From positions 1-12,486 of the forward strand of contig JBFHES010000132.1 of assembly GCA_041584015.1 (NCBI GenBank): 12,486 nt of DNA, given 5' to 3'. The stretch comes from JBFHES01 sp041584015. Its GTDB lineage: Bacteria > Bacteroidota > Bacteroidia > Bacteroidales > M50B96. Shown here piece after piece: positions 1 through 7,643 of the stretch. How positions within the stretch are numbered: position 1 is the stretch's first letter; every line of letters starts with the position of its first letter. The notes beneath the pieces were generated by a model that worked only from the letters and a program-made list of their open reading frames with translations, did not search any database and was not told where the DNA came from. The position numbers and the translations under genes were made by a program.

Positions 1-1
1 A

Positions 2-841
2 CCATACAGTTATTACCGGCCAGCAAGTCTTCATGAATTACTCCAAATCCGCAAGCTACATCCTTCGGCTATAATTATTAGCGGAGCTACAGATGTGGCC
101 TTAAAACTGACCAAGAATTTTGAGCAGCTACCTGAAATAATCGATTTAGCTGGTGTTGTTGAATTGCATGAAATAAATATCAGCAATCAAAATATATCCT
201 TTGGTGCCGCCTGTAATCTGAACCTGGTGCAAGAGCATCTAACAGCCGAATTTCAGGCCTTAAGTGACATCTTACATGTATTCGGATCGCATCAAATAAG
301 AAACCTGGCCAGCATTGGTGGCAATATAGCGTCGGCCTCGCCAATTGGCGATTTACTTCCGGTACTTATTAGCTATAGAGCCAAACTCCAATTGGCTTCA
401 ACAGACGGAACCCGAGAAATGCTGCTTAAGGACTTTCTGATTGACTATCGAAAAACCGCCATCAAAGCAAACGAAATAATCCTAAGTGTAAGTATTCCTG
501 TTCCCGAGAAGGGCACAATCATCAAATCATACAAAATTTCAAAACGGGTTGATCTGGATATTTCATCGGTAAGTGCCTGCTTTAGGCTCAGAATAAAAGA
601 CTCAATTATTGAGGACATTGATATGAACTATGGTGGAATGGCAGCAAGCGTTGTACAGGCAAACCAAACCATAAACTATTTACTTGCTAAGGAATGGAAC
701 CATTCATCTCTTGCTAAAGCCATTGAGCTTTTAAAATCCGAGTTTAATCCAATTTCAGATGCAAGGGCAACAGCCGAAGGAAGAATACTTATGGCCATTA
801 ATTTATTTAGAAAGTTCTTTAACGAAACTTGCCAGCTATGA
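2..841 (+). CDS. xdhA: Xanthine dehydrogenase, FAD/iron-sulfur subunit, 3' part (5' end outside window)
   Basis: Small subunit of two-subunit xanthine dehydrogenase. It passes electrons from the molybdenum centre through [2Fe-2S] clusters to FAD and NAD+ during oxidation of hypoxanthine and xanthine to urate, in the cytoplasm. The frame is open to the left edge, so the gene begins upstream. The visible 279 residues start at the FAD domain (PYSYYRPASLHELL). They contain the FAD-binding segments SGATDVALK and RNLASIGGNIASASPIGD, then the CO-dehydrogenase flavoprotein C-terminal domain from about residue 165 of the visible part. Bacterial XdhA proteins are about 460-490 residues, so roughly 180 residues with the two [2Fe-2S] domains should lie to the left. 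The in-frame GTG at 95 falls inside the FAD motif and is not the start. The stop overlaps the xdhB start (ATGA at 838-841), implying one operon and coupled synthesis of the two subunits. Confidence 0.93.
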   Translation, partial: PYSYYRPASLHELLQIRKLHPSAIIISGATDVALKLTKNFEQLPEIIDLAGVVELHEINISNQNISFGAACNLNLVQEHLTAEFQALSDILHVFGSHQIRNLASIGGNIASASPIGDLLPVLISYRAKLQLASTDGTREMLLKDFLIDYRKTAIKANEIILSVSIPVPEKGTIIKSYKISKRVDLDISSVSACFRLRIKDSIIEDIDMNYGGMAASVVQANQTINYLLAKEWNHSSLAKAIELLKSEFNPISDARATAEGRILMAINLFRKFFNETCQL

Positions 842-3156
842 AAGCGCCGGAACATACTAAACACGAAAGTGCCGCCTTGCATGTTAGCGGCCAAGCTCTT
901 TACATTGATGATCTGGCAATTTCAAATGAGTTGCATCATGGTTTTGTTGTAACCAGCAAAATTGCAGCTGGTCAACTGAAAGCCTTTAATCTGGATAAAG
1001 CGATGGCAGTCTCTGGGGTTGTTGCGGTATTATCCTACAAAGATATTCCGGGTGAAAATCAGATGGGACCGGTAATTAAGGATGAACCTGTTTTAGTTGC
1101 CAATGAAATAGAATTTATTGGACAAGCCATGTTTCTGATTGCTGCAGAAACAATAGATATTGCCAGAACTGCTGCTAATTTAATCGATATAGAAATTAAA
1201 GAACATACTCCAATTCTAACGCTGGAGGAGGCAATAGAAAAGAACCATCTGCTTCATCCACCAAGAAAGATTGAATGTGGAAATACTCAGGAAGCTTTTG
1301 CTAATGCCGAACTCACACTAGAAGGTAGCTTAAAGTCAGGTGCTCAGGAGCACTGGTACCTGGAGACCCAATCGTGTATTGCGGTTCCTGGCGAAGCAAA
1401 CGAAATAAAAATATACAGCTCAACGCAACATCCATCCGAAACACAAGAAATTGTTGCCGATGTGTTGGCGTTGGATAAAATGGAGGTTGAAGTTGAAGCC
1501 CGCAGACTGGGCGGCGCCTTTGGCGGTAAAGAAACCCAAGGCAATCATGTGGCAGCATGGACCGCCTTATTAGCAAATGCTTGTGGCAAACCGGTTAAAA
1601 TTAGATTGAATCGTGATGAGGACCAGAAAATGACCGGCAAGCGTCATCCTTTTCTAAGCAAGTATAAAGTAGCTTATACCAAATCTGGTAAAATTACCGC
1701 GGCCTCTATTGAGCTAAATGCAAATGCCGGCGCATCAACAGATTTAAGTATGGCGATTCTTGAGCGTGCCATGTTTCATGCTGATAACTGCTATTTCATT
1801 CCAAATATGAAAATTGTTGGGAAGGCCTACAAAACCAATGTTCCATCGAATACTGCATTTAGGGGATTTGGCGGACCACAAGGCATGGCAGTTATTGAAA
1901 CCATTGTTGATAGAATAGCCCGTGAACTGAAGATTGATGCCGCCATCGTTCGTAACACTAATTATTATCAACATTCTCAGAACAACACCACACACTACAA
2001 TCAGTTAATTGAAAATAACAGACTTGCCATCCTGGAGGAGCAACTTCTTGAAAGCTCTCAATATTTCGAGCGGCGTAAACAAGTCAACACTTTTAACCAA
2101 CAACATCAATTTATTAAAAGAGGACTTGCTTTAACTCCCGTTAAGTTTGGTATTTCTTTTACCACTTCGTTTTTAAACCAGGCGGGGGCCTTGGTTAATA
2201 TTTACAAAGATGGATCGGTTCTGGTGAATCATGGCGGGATTGAAATGGGACAAGGCTTGCATACCAAAATTAAACAGATAGCTGCCCTGGAACTGGGGAT
2301 TGATATAAAACACATTAAGGTAAATGCAACCAATACGGCAAAAGTGCCAAATACCTCCGCTACTGCGGCTTCTTCTGGTAGCGACCTAAATGGTATGGCA
2401 GTTAAAAATGCCATGGACAAGCTTAAAAATAGAATTGCTCCAATAGCTGCCAATTACTTTAATAAAGAGCTGGCAATAACAAAGGTTGATGATATTCATT
2501 TTAAAAACGATTGGGTAATCGACAGCAAGCACCCGAAACGAAAAATCACTTTTAAAGAAGCAGTTATGAAAGCCTATTTTGCACAAACAAGTTTGAGTGC
2601 AACCGGCTTTTACCGAACACCAAATATTCATTATGATAAAGCTAAAGGCAAGGGAAAACCATTCCATTACTATGCCTTTGGTATGGCCGTAAGCGAAGTA
2701 TCGGTAGATGTATTAACGGGTTATCATAAAATTATCAGAACCGACATTGTTCATGATGCAGGTAAATCAATAAACGAATCACTGGATATAGGCCAGATTG
2801 AAGGTGGTTTTGTGCAGGGGCTGGGCTGGTTAACTACCGAAGAATGTAAATGGGATTCGAAAGGCAATTTGCTGAATCACTCGCCGGATACCTACAAGAT
2901 TCCGGGCATAAATGACATTCCTAAAGAATTTCGTATTTCACTACTGAAAGGATATCCAAATCCAAATACCATCAGGCAAAGTAAGGCGGTTGGCGAACCA
3001 CCATTTATGTTAGCATTCTCAGTTTGGCTTGCTATTAAAGATGCTATTTCAGCAACAAATGATCATAAGGAAGAACCACAATTTGAGATACCTGCTACGA
3101 ATGAAAAAATTATTTTGGCAATTGAGCAACTACGATTATCTGACAAAAGCAACTGA
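838..3156 (+). CDS. xdhB: Xanthine dehydrogenase, molybdopterin-binding subunit
   Basis: Catalytic large subunit (772 aa) that hydroxylates purines at the molybdenum cofactor. The ATG at 838 overlaps the xdhA stop and gives the expected N-terminus (MKAPEHTKHESAALHVSG). The usual order is present: the aldehyde oxidase/xanthine dehydrogenase a/b hammerhead domain (about 10-130), then the Mo-cofactor domain. Visible residues match those known from bovine and Rhodobacter enzymes: Q197, E232 (in GGAFGGKE), R310 (ERAMFH), F344 (RGFGGPQG), F441-T442 (KFGISFT) and the catalytic base E720 (AVGEPP). The two phenylalanines that sandwich the purine plus E232/R310 favour a true xanthine dehydrogenase over an aldehyde or CO dehydrogenase. 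Maturation normally needs XdhC to insert sulfurated cofactor; no xdhC is in the window. It ends 2 bp before the convergent tatC stop. Confidence 0.95.
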   Translation: MKAPEHTKHESAALHVSGQALYIDDLAISNELHHGFVVTSKIAAGQLKAFNLDKAMAVSGVVAVLSYKDIPGENQMGPVIKDEPVLVANEIEFIGQAMFLIAAETIDIARTAANLIDIEIKEHTPILTLEEAIEKNHLLHPPRKIECGNTQEAFANAELTLEGSLKSGAQEHWYLETQSCIAVPGEANEIKIYSSTQHPSETQEIVADVLALDKMEVEVEARRLGGAFGGKETQGNHVAAWTALLANACGKPVKIRLNRDEDQKMTGKRHPFLSKYKVAYTKSGKITAASIELNANAGASTDLSMAILERAMFHADNCYFIPNMKIVGKAYKTNVPSNTAFRGFGGPQGMAVIETIVDRIARELKIDAAIVRNTNYYQHSQNNTTHYNQLIENNRLAILEEQLLESSQYFERRKQVNTFNQQHQFIKRGLALTPVKFGISFTTSFLNQAGALVNIYKDGSVLVNHGGIEMGQGLHTKIKQIAALELGIDIKHIKVNATNTAKVPNTSATAASSGSDLNGMAVKNAMDKLKNRIAPIAANYFNKELAITKVDDIHFKNDWVIDSKHPKRKITFKEAVMKAYFAQTSLSATGFYRTPNIHYDKAKGKGKPFHYYAFGMAVSEVSVDVLTGYHKIIRTDIVHDAGKSINESLDIGQIEGGFVQGLGWLTTEECKWDSKGNLLNHSPDTYKIPGINDIPKEFRISLLKGYPNPNTIRQSKAVGEPPFMLAFSVWLAIKDAISATNDHKEEPQFEIPATNEKIILAIEQLRLSDKSN

Positions 3157-3158
3157 TT

Positions 3159-3986
3159 TTAGGCAGCAGCCAAGTCATTCTTCTTTTCAATGCGTTTGGC
3201 AATTACAATTCCTACCTGATAGAGTACAAGTAAAGGTAAACATACCAAAATCTGGCTGAATACATCAGGAGGTGTTATAATAGCCGAAAGAGCCAGGATA
3301 ACTACAATTGAATGTTTTCTGTACTTCTTAAGAAATGAAGAACTAACCAAGCCAACTTTTGCCAGAAAGTAAATCAGCACCGGAAGTTCAAAAATAACCC
3401 CGGCCGCCAAAACGATGGAAGTTAATGTAGATATATAAGAATTCAAATTAATTTCATTGTACACACTCGAGCTCACTTCATACGATCCCAGAAAATGTAC
3501 CGTTAGGGGTATGATTAAATAGTAACCAAACAATACTCCTAAAGAAAATAAAGTTGATGCAGCCAAAATTGCACCACGTGAATGCTTTTGTTCTTCGTTA
3601 TACAATGCCGGGCGAATAAATCTCCAAAACTCATAGAATATGTATGGAAACGAACAAACCAAACCTAATACCAGTGAAACAATAATATGTGTAGAAAACT
3701 GACCTGTAAAGCTGATATTGAATATTTCGAAATCGGTACTATTAATACATAGCTTATCCGTTCCTATTAATTCGCTAAACGCACAAAACATTCTGTTTGT
3801 CCAGAAATCGGGACTTTTAGGAGCAAAAATAATTTTATCGAAAATAAAATCATGAAATATAAAAGCAACAATTGCAAACAAAAAAATTGCTACGATCGAT
3901 CTGATTAAGTGCCAACGCAAAACCTCCAAATGATCCAGGAATGTCATTTCTGTTTCGTTGTTCAAATCTGCCCTACTTTCTGCCAT
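3159..3986 (-). CDS. tatC: Sec-independent protein translocase TatC
   Basis: Integral inner-membrane protein (275 aa) that recognises twin-arginine signal peptides and, with TatA, exports folded proteins. Six hydrophobic segments are visible at roughly residues 27-47, 100-118, 138-160, 185-205, 226-240 and 243-262. Family landmarks are the N-terminal HLEVLR motif, P56, F123-(I-R)-PALY-NEE (E. coli F94 and E103 correspond to F123 and E132), E200 (FELP) and TPPD ending at D241. Two oddities: the position equivalent to E. coli E15 is V22, next to E21; and the first periplasmic loop is about 21 residues longer than in E. coli, with cysteines C68 and C80. It lies 10 bp downstream of kdsD with no terminator between, so the two are probably cotranscribed. 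No tatA/tatB is present nearby. An internal ATG at residue 14 is possible, but the longer start fits the spacing. Confidence 0.93.
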   Translation of the reverse strand: MAESRADLNNETEMTFLDHLEVLRWHLIRSIVAIFLFAIVAFIFHDFIFDKIIFAPKSPDFWTNRMFCAFSELIGTDKLCINSTDFEIFNISFTGQFSTHIIVSLVLGLVCSFPYIFYEFWRFIRPALYNEEQKHSRGAILAASTLFSLGVLFGYYLIIPLTVHFLGSYEVSSSVYNEINLNSYISTLTSIVLAAGVIFELPVLIYFLAKVGLVSSSFLKKYRKHSIVVILALSAIITPPDVFSQILVCLPLLVLYQVGIVIAKRIEKKNDLAAA

Positions 3987-3996
3987 TTTACAAAGA

Positions 3997-4992
3997 CTAT
4001 ATAATACCTTCCTTTAAAATATCGTGCAAATGTATAATTCCACAATAAATCCCATCATCCAAAACCACTAACTGGGTAATATTGTTGCGTTCCATCTCCT
4101 GAAATGCTTTCACGGCTAATTCTTCGGGTGTAACAGTTTTCGGATTTACAGACATAATATCTGCAGCACGCAGGTTGTCCACTTTTTCTTCCTTCTCCAA
4201 CATTCGGCGCAAATCGCCATCCGTAATAATACCTAACAGTTTATTGTCACCATCAACAACAGCAGTAGCTCCTAATCGCTTTGCCGAAATCTCAATTATC
4301 GTATTTCGAATAGTTTCATCAGCATTCACTTTAGGTGCCTGGCTATTTAACAATAAATCCTCAACTCGCAGATAAAGCTTTTTACCAAGAGACCCTCCTG
4401 GATGGACTTTTGCAAAATCGGTTGTGGAAAAACCGCGCATGTTAAGCAAGCAAACAGCAATGGCATCACCTATCACCAATTGCGCAGTAGTGCTTGTTGT
4501 TGGTGCCAAGTTATTCGGACAAGCCTCCTTATCAACTCTGGCATTGAGAACATAGTCGGCCTTTACAGCTAAAAATGAATCGGTATTGGAAACCATGGCA
4601 ATCAGTTTATTGCCGCGTGCCTTGAGTAATGGCACCAACACTTTTATTTCGGGTGTACTGCCACTCTTCGAAATACAGATAACCACATCATCTTCCAATA
4701 CAATTCCAAGATCACCGTGAATGGCATCGGCAGCATGCATAAAAATTGACGGGGTTCCTGTAGAGTTTAATGTAGCCACAATTTTCTGTGCAATAATGGC
4801 GCTTTTACCAATTCCGGTAATAATAACACGCCCCTTACATTCATAAATATGATTAACTGCCAAGGCGAACTGATCATCAAGATAGTCGGCAAGCAAATGA
4901 ATAGCCTTTGCTTCGTGCAAGATTGTCTCTCTTGCAATTTTTAATAGTTCCAAATTACCCAAAGCCTTAAGAAATAACTTTTTAGTTTTCAA
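3997..4992 (-). CDS. kdsD: Arabinose-5-phosphate isomerase, KdsD/KpsF family (SIS + two CBS domains)
   Basis: Converts ribulose 5-phosphate to arabinose 5-phosphate, the first step toward Kdo for the lipopolysaccharide inner core; cytoplasmic. The 331 residues match the family length (E. coli KdsD 328). The SIS sugar-isomerase domain spans about 35-185, with GIGKSA, SKSGSTPEI and FAKVHPGGSLGKKL. K63, E115, E156 and H197 sit at a constant +4 offset from E. coli K59, E111, E152 and H193. Two CBS domains follow (about 207-265 and 275-331), with ITDGDLRRM as the landmark of the first. The start is TTG at 4992: no ATG is available upstream before an in-frame stop at 5023-5025, and the first internal ATG (M85) lies inside the SIS core. 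An internal TTG slightly later cannot be excluded. It is the first gene of a probable kdsD-tatC operon, divergent from recQ. Confidence 0.93.
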   Translation of the reverse strand: MKTKKLFLKALGNLELLKIARETILHEAKAIHLLADYLDDQFALAVNHIYECKGRVIITGIGKSAIIAQKIVATLNSTGTPSIFMHAADAIHGDLGIVLEDDVVICISKSGSTPEIKVLVPLLKARGNKLIAMVSNTDSFLAVKADYVLNARVDKEACPNNLAPTTSTTAQLVIGDAIAVCLLNMRGFSTTDFAKVHPGGSLGKKLYLRVEDLLLNSQAPKVNADETIRNTIIEISAKRLGATAVVDGDNKLLGIITDGDLRRMLEKEEKVDNLRAADIMSVNPKTVTPEELAVKAFQEMERNNITQLVVLDDGIYCGIIHLHDILKEGII

Positions 4993-5017
4993 TTCTTTAA
5001 TTAAAAATAAAGATTTG

Positions 5018-5025
5018 CAAAGTTA
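5018..5025 (-). promoter_or_regulatory. Putative -7 promoter element of kdsD-tatC
   Basis: On the minus strand this reads TAACTTTG, an exact fit to the Bacteroidota -7 consensus TAnnTTTG. Transcription would start near 5011, leaving a leader of about 18 nt before the TTG start. No TTG is present at the usual -33 distance; the nearest one lies 26 nt upstream of the box, which is too far. The call rests on the -7 box and its position alone. Confidence 0.4.
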
Positions 5026-5069
5026 AACTTTTTTTAGATAATAATCGCGACCAATGCGGTATCAGGAAA

Positions 5070-5101
5070 TTTGGTAATTCAACTTTAGTTTTTTACTTTT
5101 A
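5070..5101 (+). promoter_or_regulatory. Putative recQ promoter
   Basis: TTTG at 5070-5073 is followed after exactly 20 nt by TACTTTTA at 5094-5101. This matches the Bacteroidota -33/-7 pattern (TTTG, then TAnnTTTG) with one mismatch in the last base of the -7 box. The start of transcription would be near 5108, giving a leader of about 90 nt before recQ. The region is AT-rich, so a chance match is possible. Confidence 0.38.
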
Positions 5102-5197
5102 CTTTAGATGCGGAATTAGATAATGAACAAAATTAAAGGTTCAGATTGTCCCCGCTTTTTTATTTTTATGGGTGGGGAAACACATTAGGTTTAATAG

Positions 5198-7390
5198 ATG
5201 ATGAATAAGGAAAATGATTATCCGATATACGATACTCTAAAGAGATATTTTGGGTTTAATAATTTTAAGGGTCTGCAAGAACCTGTAATAAGAAACGTTC
5301 TTGACGATAACGATACATTTGTATTGATGCCAACCGGTGGCGGAAAATCTCTCTGTTATCAGCTACCATCTCTTATTAAAGAAGGAACGGCCATTGTAAT
5401 TTCACCATTAATTGCCTTAATGAAGAACCAGGTTGACGCAATGCGCAGCTTTAGTTCTGAGGATGGTGTTGCACATTTCCTTAATTCATCACTCACTAAA
5501 TCGGCTATTGCCAAAGTGAAAGATGATATTTTATGCGGAAAAACCAGACTCTTATACGTTGCTCCGGAATCCTTAACCAAGCAGGACAATATTGATTTCC
5601 TGCAAAGAGTTAAGATTTCTTTTTATGCAGTTGATGAAGCCCACTGTATTTCTGAATGGGGTCATGATTTCAGACCAGAATACAGGCGAATCAGACCAAT
5701 AATTAACGAAATTGGCCGTGCTCCAATTATTGCACTAACGGCTACGGCAACTCCAAAAGTTCAGCACGACATTCAGAAGAATTTAGGCATGCTGGAGTCT
5801 AAGGTTTTTAAATCATCCTTTAACAGGCCTAACCTTTATTACGAAGTACGTCCGAAGGTTAATACCGAAAAAGAAATCATCAAGTTCATCAAGCAAAACC
5901 AGGGTAAGTCTGGTATTATCTATTGCCTGAGCCGCAAGCGTGTTGAGGAACTTGCCGAAACATTAATAGTAAATTCCATAAAGGCTTTACCGTATCATGC
6001 AGGAATGGACTCAACCACTCGTTCCGGCAATCAGGATAAATTCCTGATGGAAGAGGTGGATGTTATTGTTGCAACCATTGCCTTTGGAATGGGAATCGAC
6101 AAGCCAGATGTGCGTTTCGTAATTCACTACGATATTCCGAAAAGTCTGGAAGGTTACTATCAGGAAACCGGAAGATCTGGTCGTGACGGTGGAGAGGGCA
6201 AGTGTATTACATTCTACTCATACAAAGACATACAAAAGCTTGAGAAGTTTATGCAGGGTAAACCTGTTGCCGAACAAGAAATTGGCAGACAACTATTACT
6301 CGAAACGGTTGCCTATGCCGAATCATCTGTTTGTAGAAGAAAACTCTTGCTTCATTATTTTGGTGAGCAGCACGAAGAAGATAATTGCGAATCATGCGAT
6401 AATTGCCTTAACCCAAAAACCCTTATCGAAGGTAAGGAGTTCATGATTCAGGGACTAGAAGCAATTTTAGCAGTTAAAGAAAAGTTTAAGGCCGATCATA
6501 TTGCAAATATTTTGGCTGGTAATTTAACTTCTGCCATTAAATCATACCGACATCATTCCATTGAAATATTCGGAACCGGTCGCGAAAAGGACGTTCGTTT
6601 CTGGAACTCTGTTTTCAGACATGCTCTTGTTGCCCGTTTCATTGAGAAGGATATTGAAAATTATGGCCTTTTAATGATGACAAAAAAGGGACATGAATAC
6701 CTAAATAACCCAACATCATTCAAGCTTACACAAGATCACGACTACGAAGCCAGTGACGAAAACAGCATGAATCAAGGAGGAGGAACTAGTTCTGTAGATC
6801 CTCAAATGCTATCCATGATGAAGGAACTTCGGAAGAAGATTGCCAAGAAACTTAATTTGCCACCTTTTGTAATTTTCCAGGATCCATCGTTGGAAGAAAT
6901 GGCCATCCATTACCCAATAACAATGGAAGAATTGCAAAAGATATCTGGTGTTGGTGCTGGTAAAGCCAAACGATATGGTGGCGAATTTCTTGAACTGATT
7001 AAGGAACACGTTGAAGAAAATGAGATTGAACGTGCCCAGGACATGGTAGTTAAATCTGTGGTAAATAAATCAGGTCTTAAGGTATTTATCATTCAGAGTA
7101 TTGATAGGCAAATGCCACTTGATGATATTGCCGACGCCAAAGGCATCAGCATGATTGATCTGCTTCATGAGCTTGAATCTATTGTAAACTCAGGTACCAA
7201 GATCAACATCAATTATTACATCGATCAGGTTATTGATGAGGATAAGCAAGATGACATTTTTGAATATTACAAAGAAGAAGCGGAAACCGAATCTGTTGAA
7301 GATGCCATGGAAGAATTGGGAGAGGAAAACTATTCTGAAGAAGATATCAGGTTAATGCGCATCAAGTTTATTTCTGAAGTTGGTAATTAA
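5198..7390 (+). CDS. recQ: ATP-dependent DNA helicase RecQ (long form)
   Basis: 3'-5' superfamily 2 DNA helicase (730 aa) acting in recombination and replication-fork repair. Helicase core: MPTGGGKS (Walker A, K50), DEAH at 146-149 followed by the aromatic-rich loop CISEWGHDFRPEY, ALTATATP (179-186), YCLSRKR, YHAGMD, ATIAFGMGIDKPD and QETGRSGRDG (motif VI). The zinc site is C379, C397, C400 and C403. A winged-helix RQC domain covers about 408-512, and an HRDC domain about 536-612. Residues 613-730 extend beyond the roughly 610-residue E. coli form; they include a possible helix-turn-helix stretch (about 626-675) and an acidic tail. Two adjacent ATGs (5198 and 5201) could start the protein; I kept the first. 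It diverges from kdsD and ends 12 bp before a strong hairpin terminator. Confidence 0.96.
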   Translation: MMNKENDYPIYDTLKRYFGFNNFKGLQEPVIRNVLDDNDTFVLMPTGGGKSLCYQLPSLIKEGTAIVISPLIALMKNQVDAMRSFSSEDGVAHFLNSSLTKSAIAKVKDDILCGKTRLLYVAPESLTKQDNIDFLQRVKISFYAVDEAHCISEWGHDFRPEYRRIRPIINEIGRAPIIALTATATPKVQHDIQKNLGMLESKVFKSSFNRPNLYYEVRPKVNTEKEIIKFIKQNQGKSGIIYCLSRKRVEELAETLIVNSIKALPYHAGMDSTTRSGNQDKFLMEEVDVIVATIAFGMGIDKPDVRFVIHYDIPKSLEGYYQETGRSGRDGGEGKCITFYSYKDIQKLEKFMQGKPVAEQEIGRQLLLETVAYAESSVCRRKLLLHYFGEQHEEDNCESCDNCLNPKTLIEGKEFMIQGLEAILAVKEKFKADHIANILAGNLTSAIKSYRHHSIEIFGTGREKDVRFWNSVFRHALVARFIEKDIENYGLLMMTKKGHEYLNNPTSFKLTQDHDYEASDENSMNQGGGTSSVDPQMLSMMKELRKKIAKKLNLPPFVIFQDPSLEEMAIHYPITMEELQKISGVGAGKAKRYGGEFLELIKEHVEENEIERAQDMVVKSVVNKSGLKVFIIQSIDRQMPLDDIADAKGISMIDLLHELESIVNSGTKININYYIDQVIDEDKQDDIFEYYKEEAETESVEDAMEELGEENYSEEDIRLMRIKFISEVGN

Positions 7391-7402
7391 AACCATACAA
7401 CA

Positions 7403-7449
7403 CTATAAAGAGAAACCCCGGCTCGTTGAGCCGGGGTTTCTCTTTATAG
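7403..7449. terminator. Bidirectional intrinsic terminator between recQ and the met operon
   Basis: A perfect 22-bp inverted repeat (7403-7424 with 7428-7449) closes a 3-nt loop GTT. The inner core is GC-rich (ACCCCGGCTC/GAGCCGGGGT). The outer part is A/G-rich on one side and T/C-rich on the other, so RNA from either strand ends in GC-core-TTTCTCTTT. It sits 12 bp after the recQ stop and 11 bp after the stop of the convergent cysteine-rich gene, so it can end both transcripts. Confidence 0.92.
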
Positions 7450-7460
7450 CGAACTTTTCC

Positions 7461-7643
7461 TTAATTGTTCCTCTCTTTGCTCAAACAGACTTCGCAAACA
7501 CAATCGCCATAATCCAGTTCCAACTGATCAACATTGGTGGCTAAATCGTAGCTGTAGCACCAACACTTACCCGATGATGAACATTGTGTATCTTCGCCAC
7601 AACTCTTGCATAACTTCTCCTCTACCAGTTGCTGTTTATTCAT
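7461..7643 (-). CDS. Small cysteine-rich CWC-family protein, function unknown
   Basis: A 60-residue, probably cytoplasmic protein with eight cysteines: C12 and C15 (CKSC), C21, C27 and C29 (CWC), C48 and C50 (CVC), and C53. The pattern CxxC...C...CWC, about 18 residues, then DCxCxxC fits the family known as Cysteine-rich CWC (as I recall, Pfam PF14375). I know of no demonstrated function; the cysteine spacing suggests a zinc or other metal site, which is inference. There is no signal peptide or membrane segment. The ATG overlaps the metF stop by one base (TAATG at 7641-7645), so translation is likely coupled to metF. It is the last gene of the metH-metF unit and is followed by the hairpin terminator. 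This is a real gene by family match, tight packing and terminator position, despite its size. Confidence 0.88.
   Translation of the reverse strand: MNKQQLVEEKLCKSCGEDTQCSSSGKCWCYSYDLATNVDQLELDYGDCVCEVCLSKERNN

Noticed and set aside
829..840. TTG at 829 as the xdhB start
   Set aside because: The ATG at 838 makes a classic ATGA overlap with the xdhA stop and gives the family N-terminus.
95..841. GTG at 95 as the start of an intact xdhA
   Set aside because: The frame is open to position 2 and the upstream codons encode the conserved beginning of the FAD domain, so the gene is cut by the window edge.
1313..1576. Antisense reading frame within xdhB
   Set aside because: It lies wholly inside a strongly conserved gene on the other strand and has no recognisable protein features.
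4175..4375. Plus-strand reading frame opposite kdsD
   Set aside because: It overlaps the CBS-domain region of kdsD and shows no motif or leader signal.
5149..5178. Hairpin in the recQ leader as an intrinsic terminator
   Set aside because: Neither strand has a T-tract following the stem, and the loop is long.
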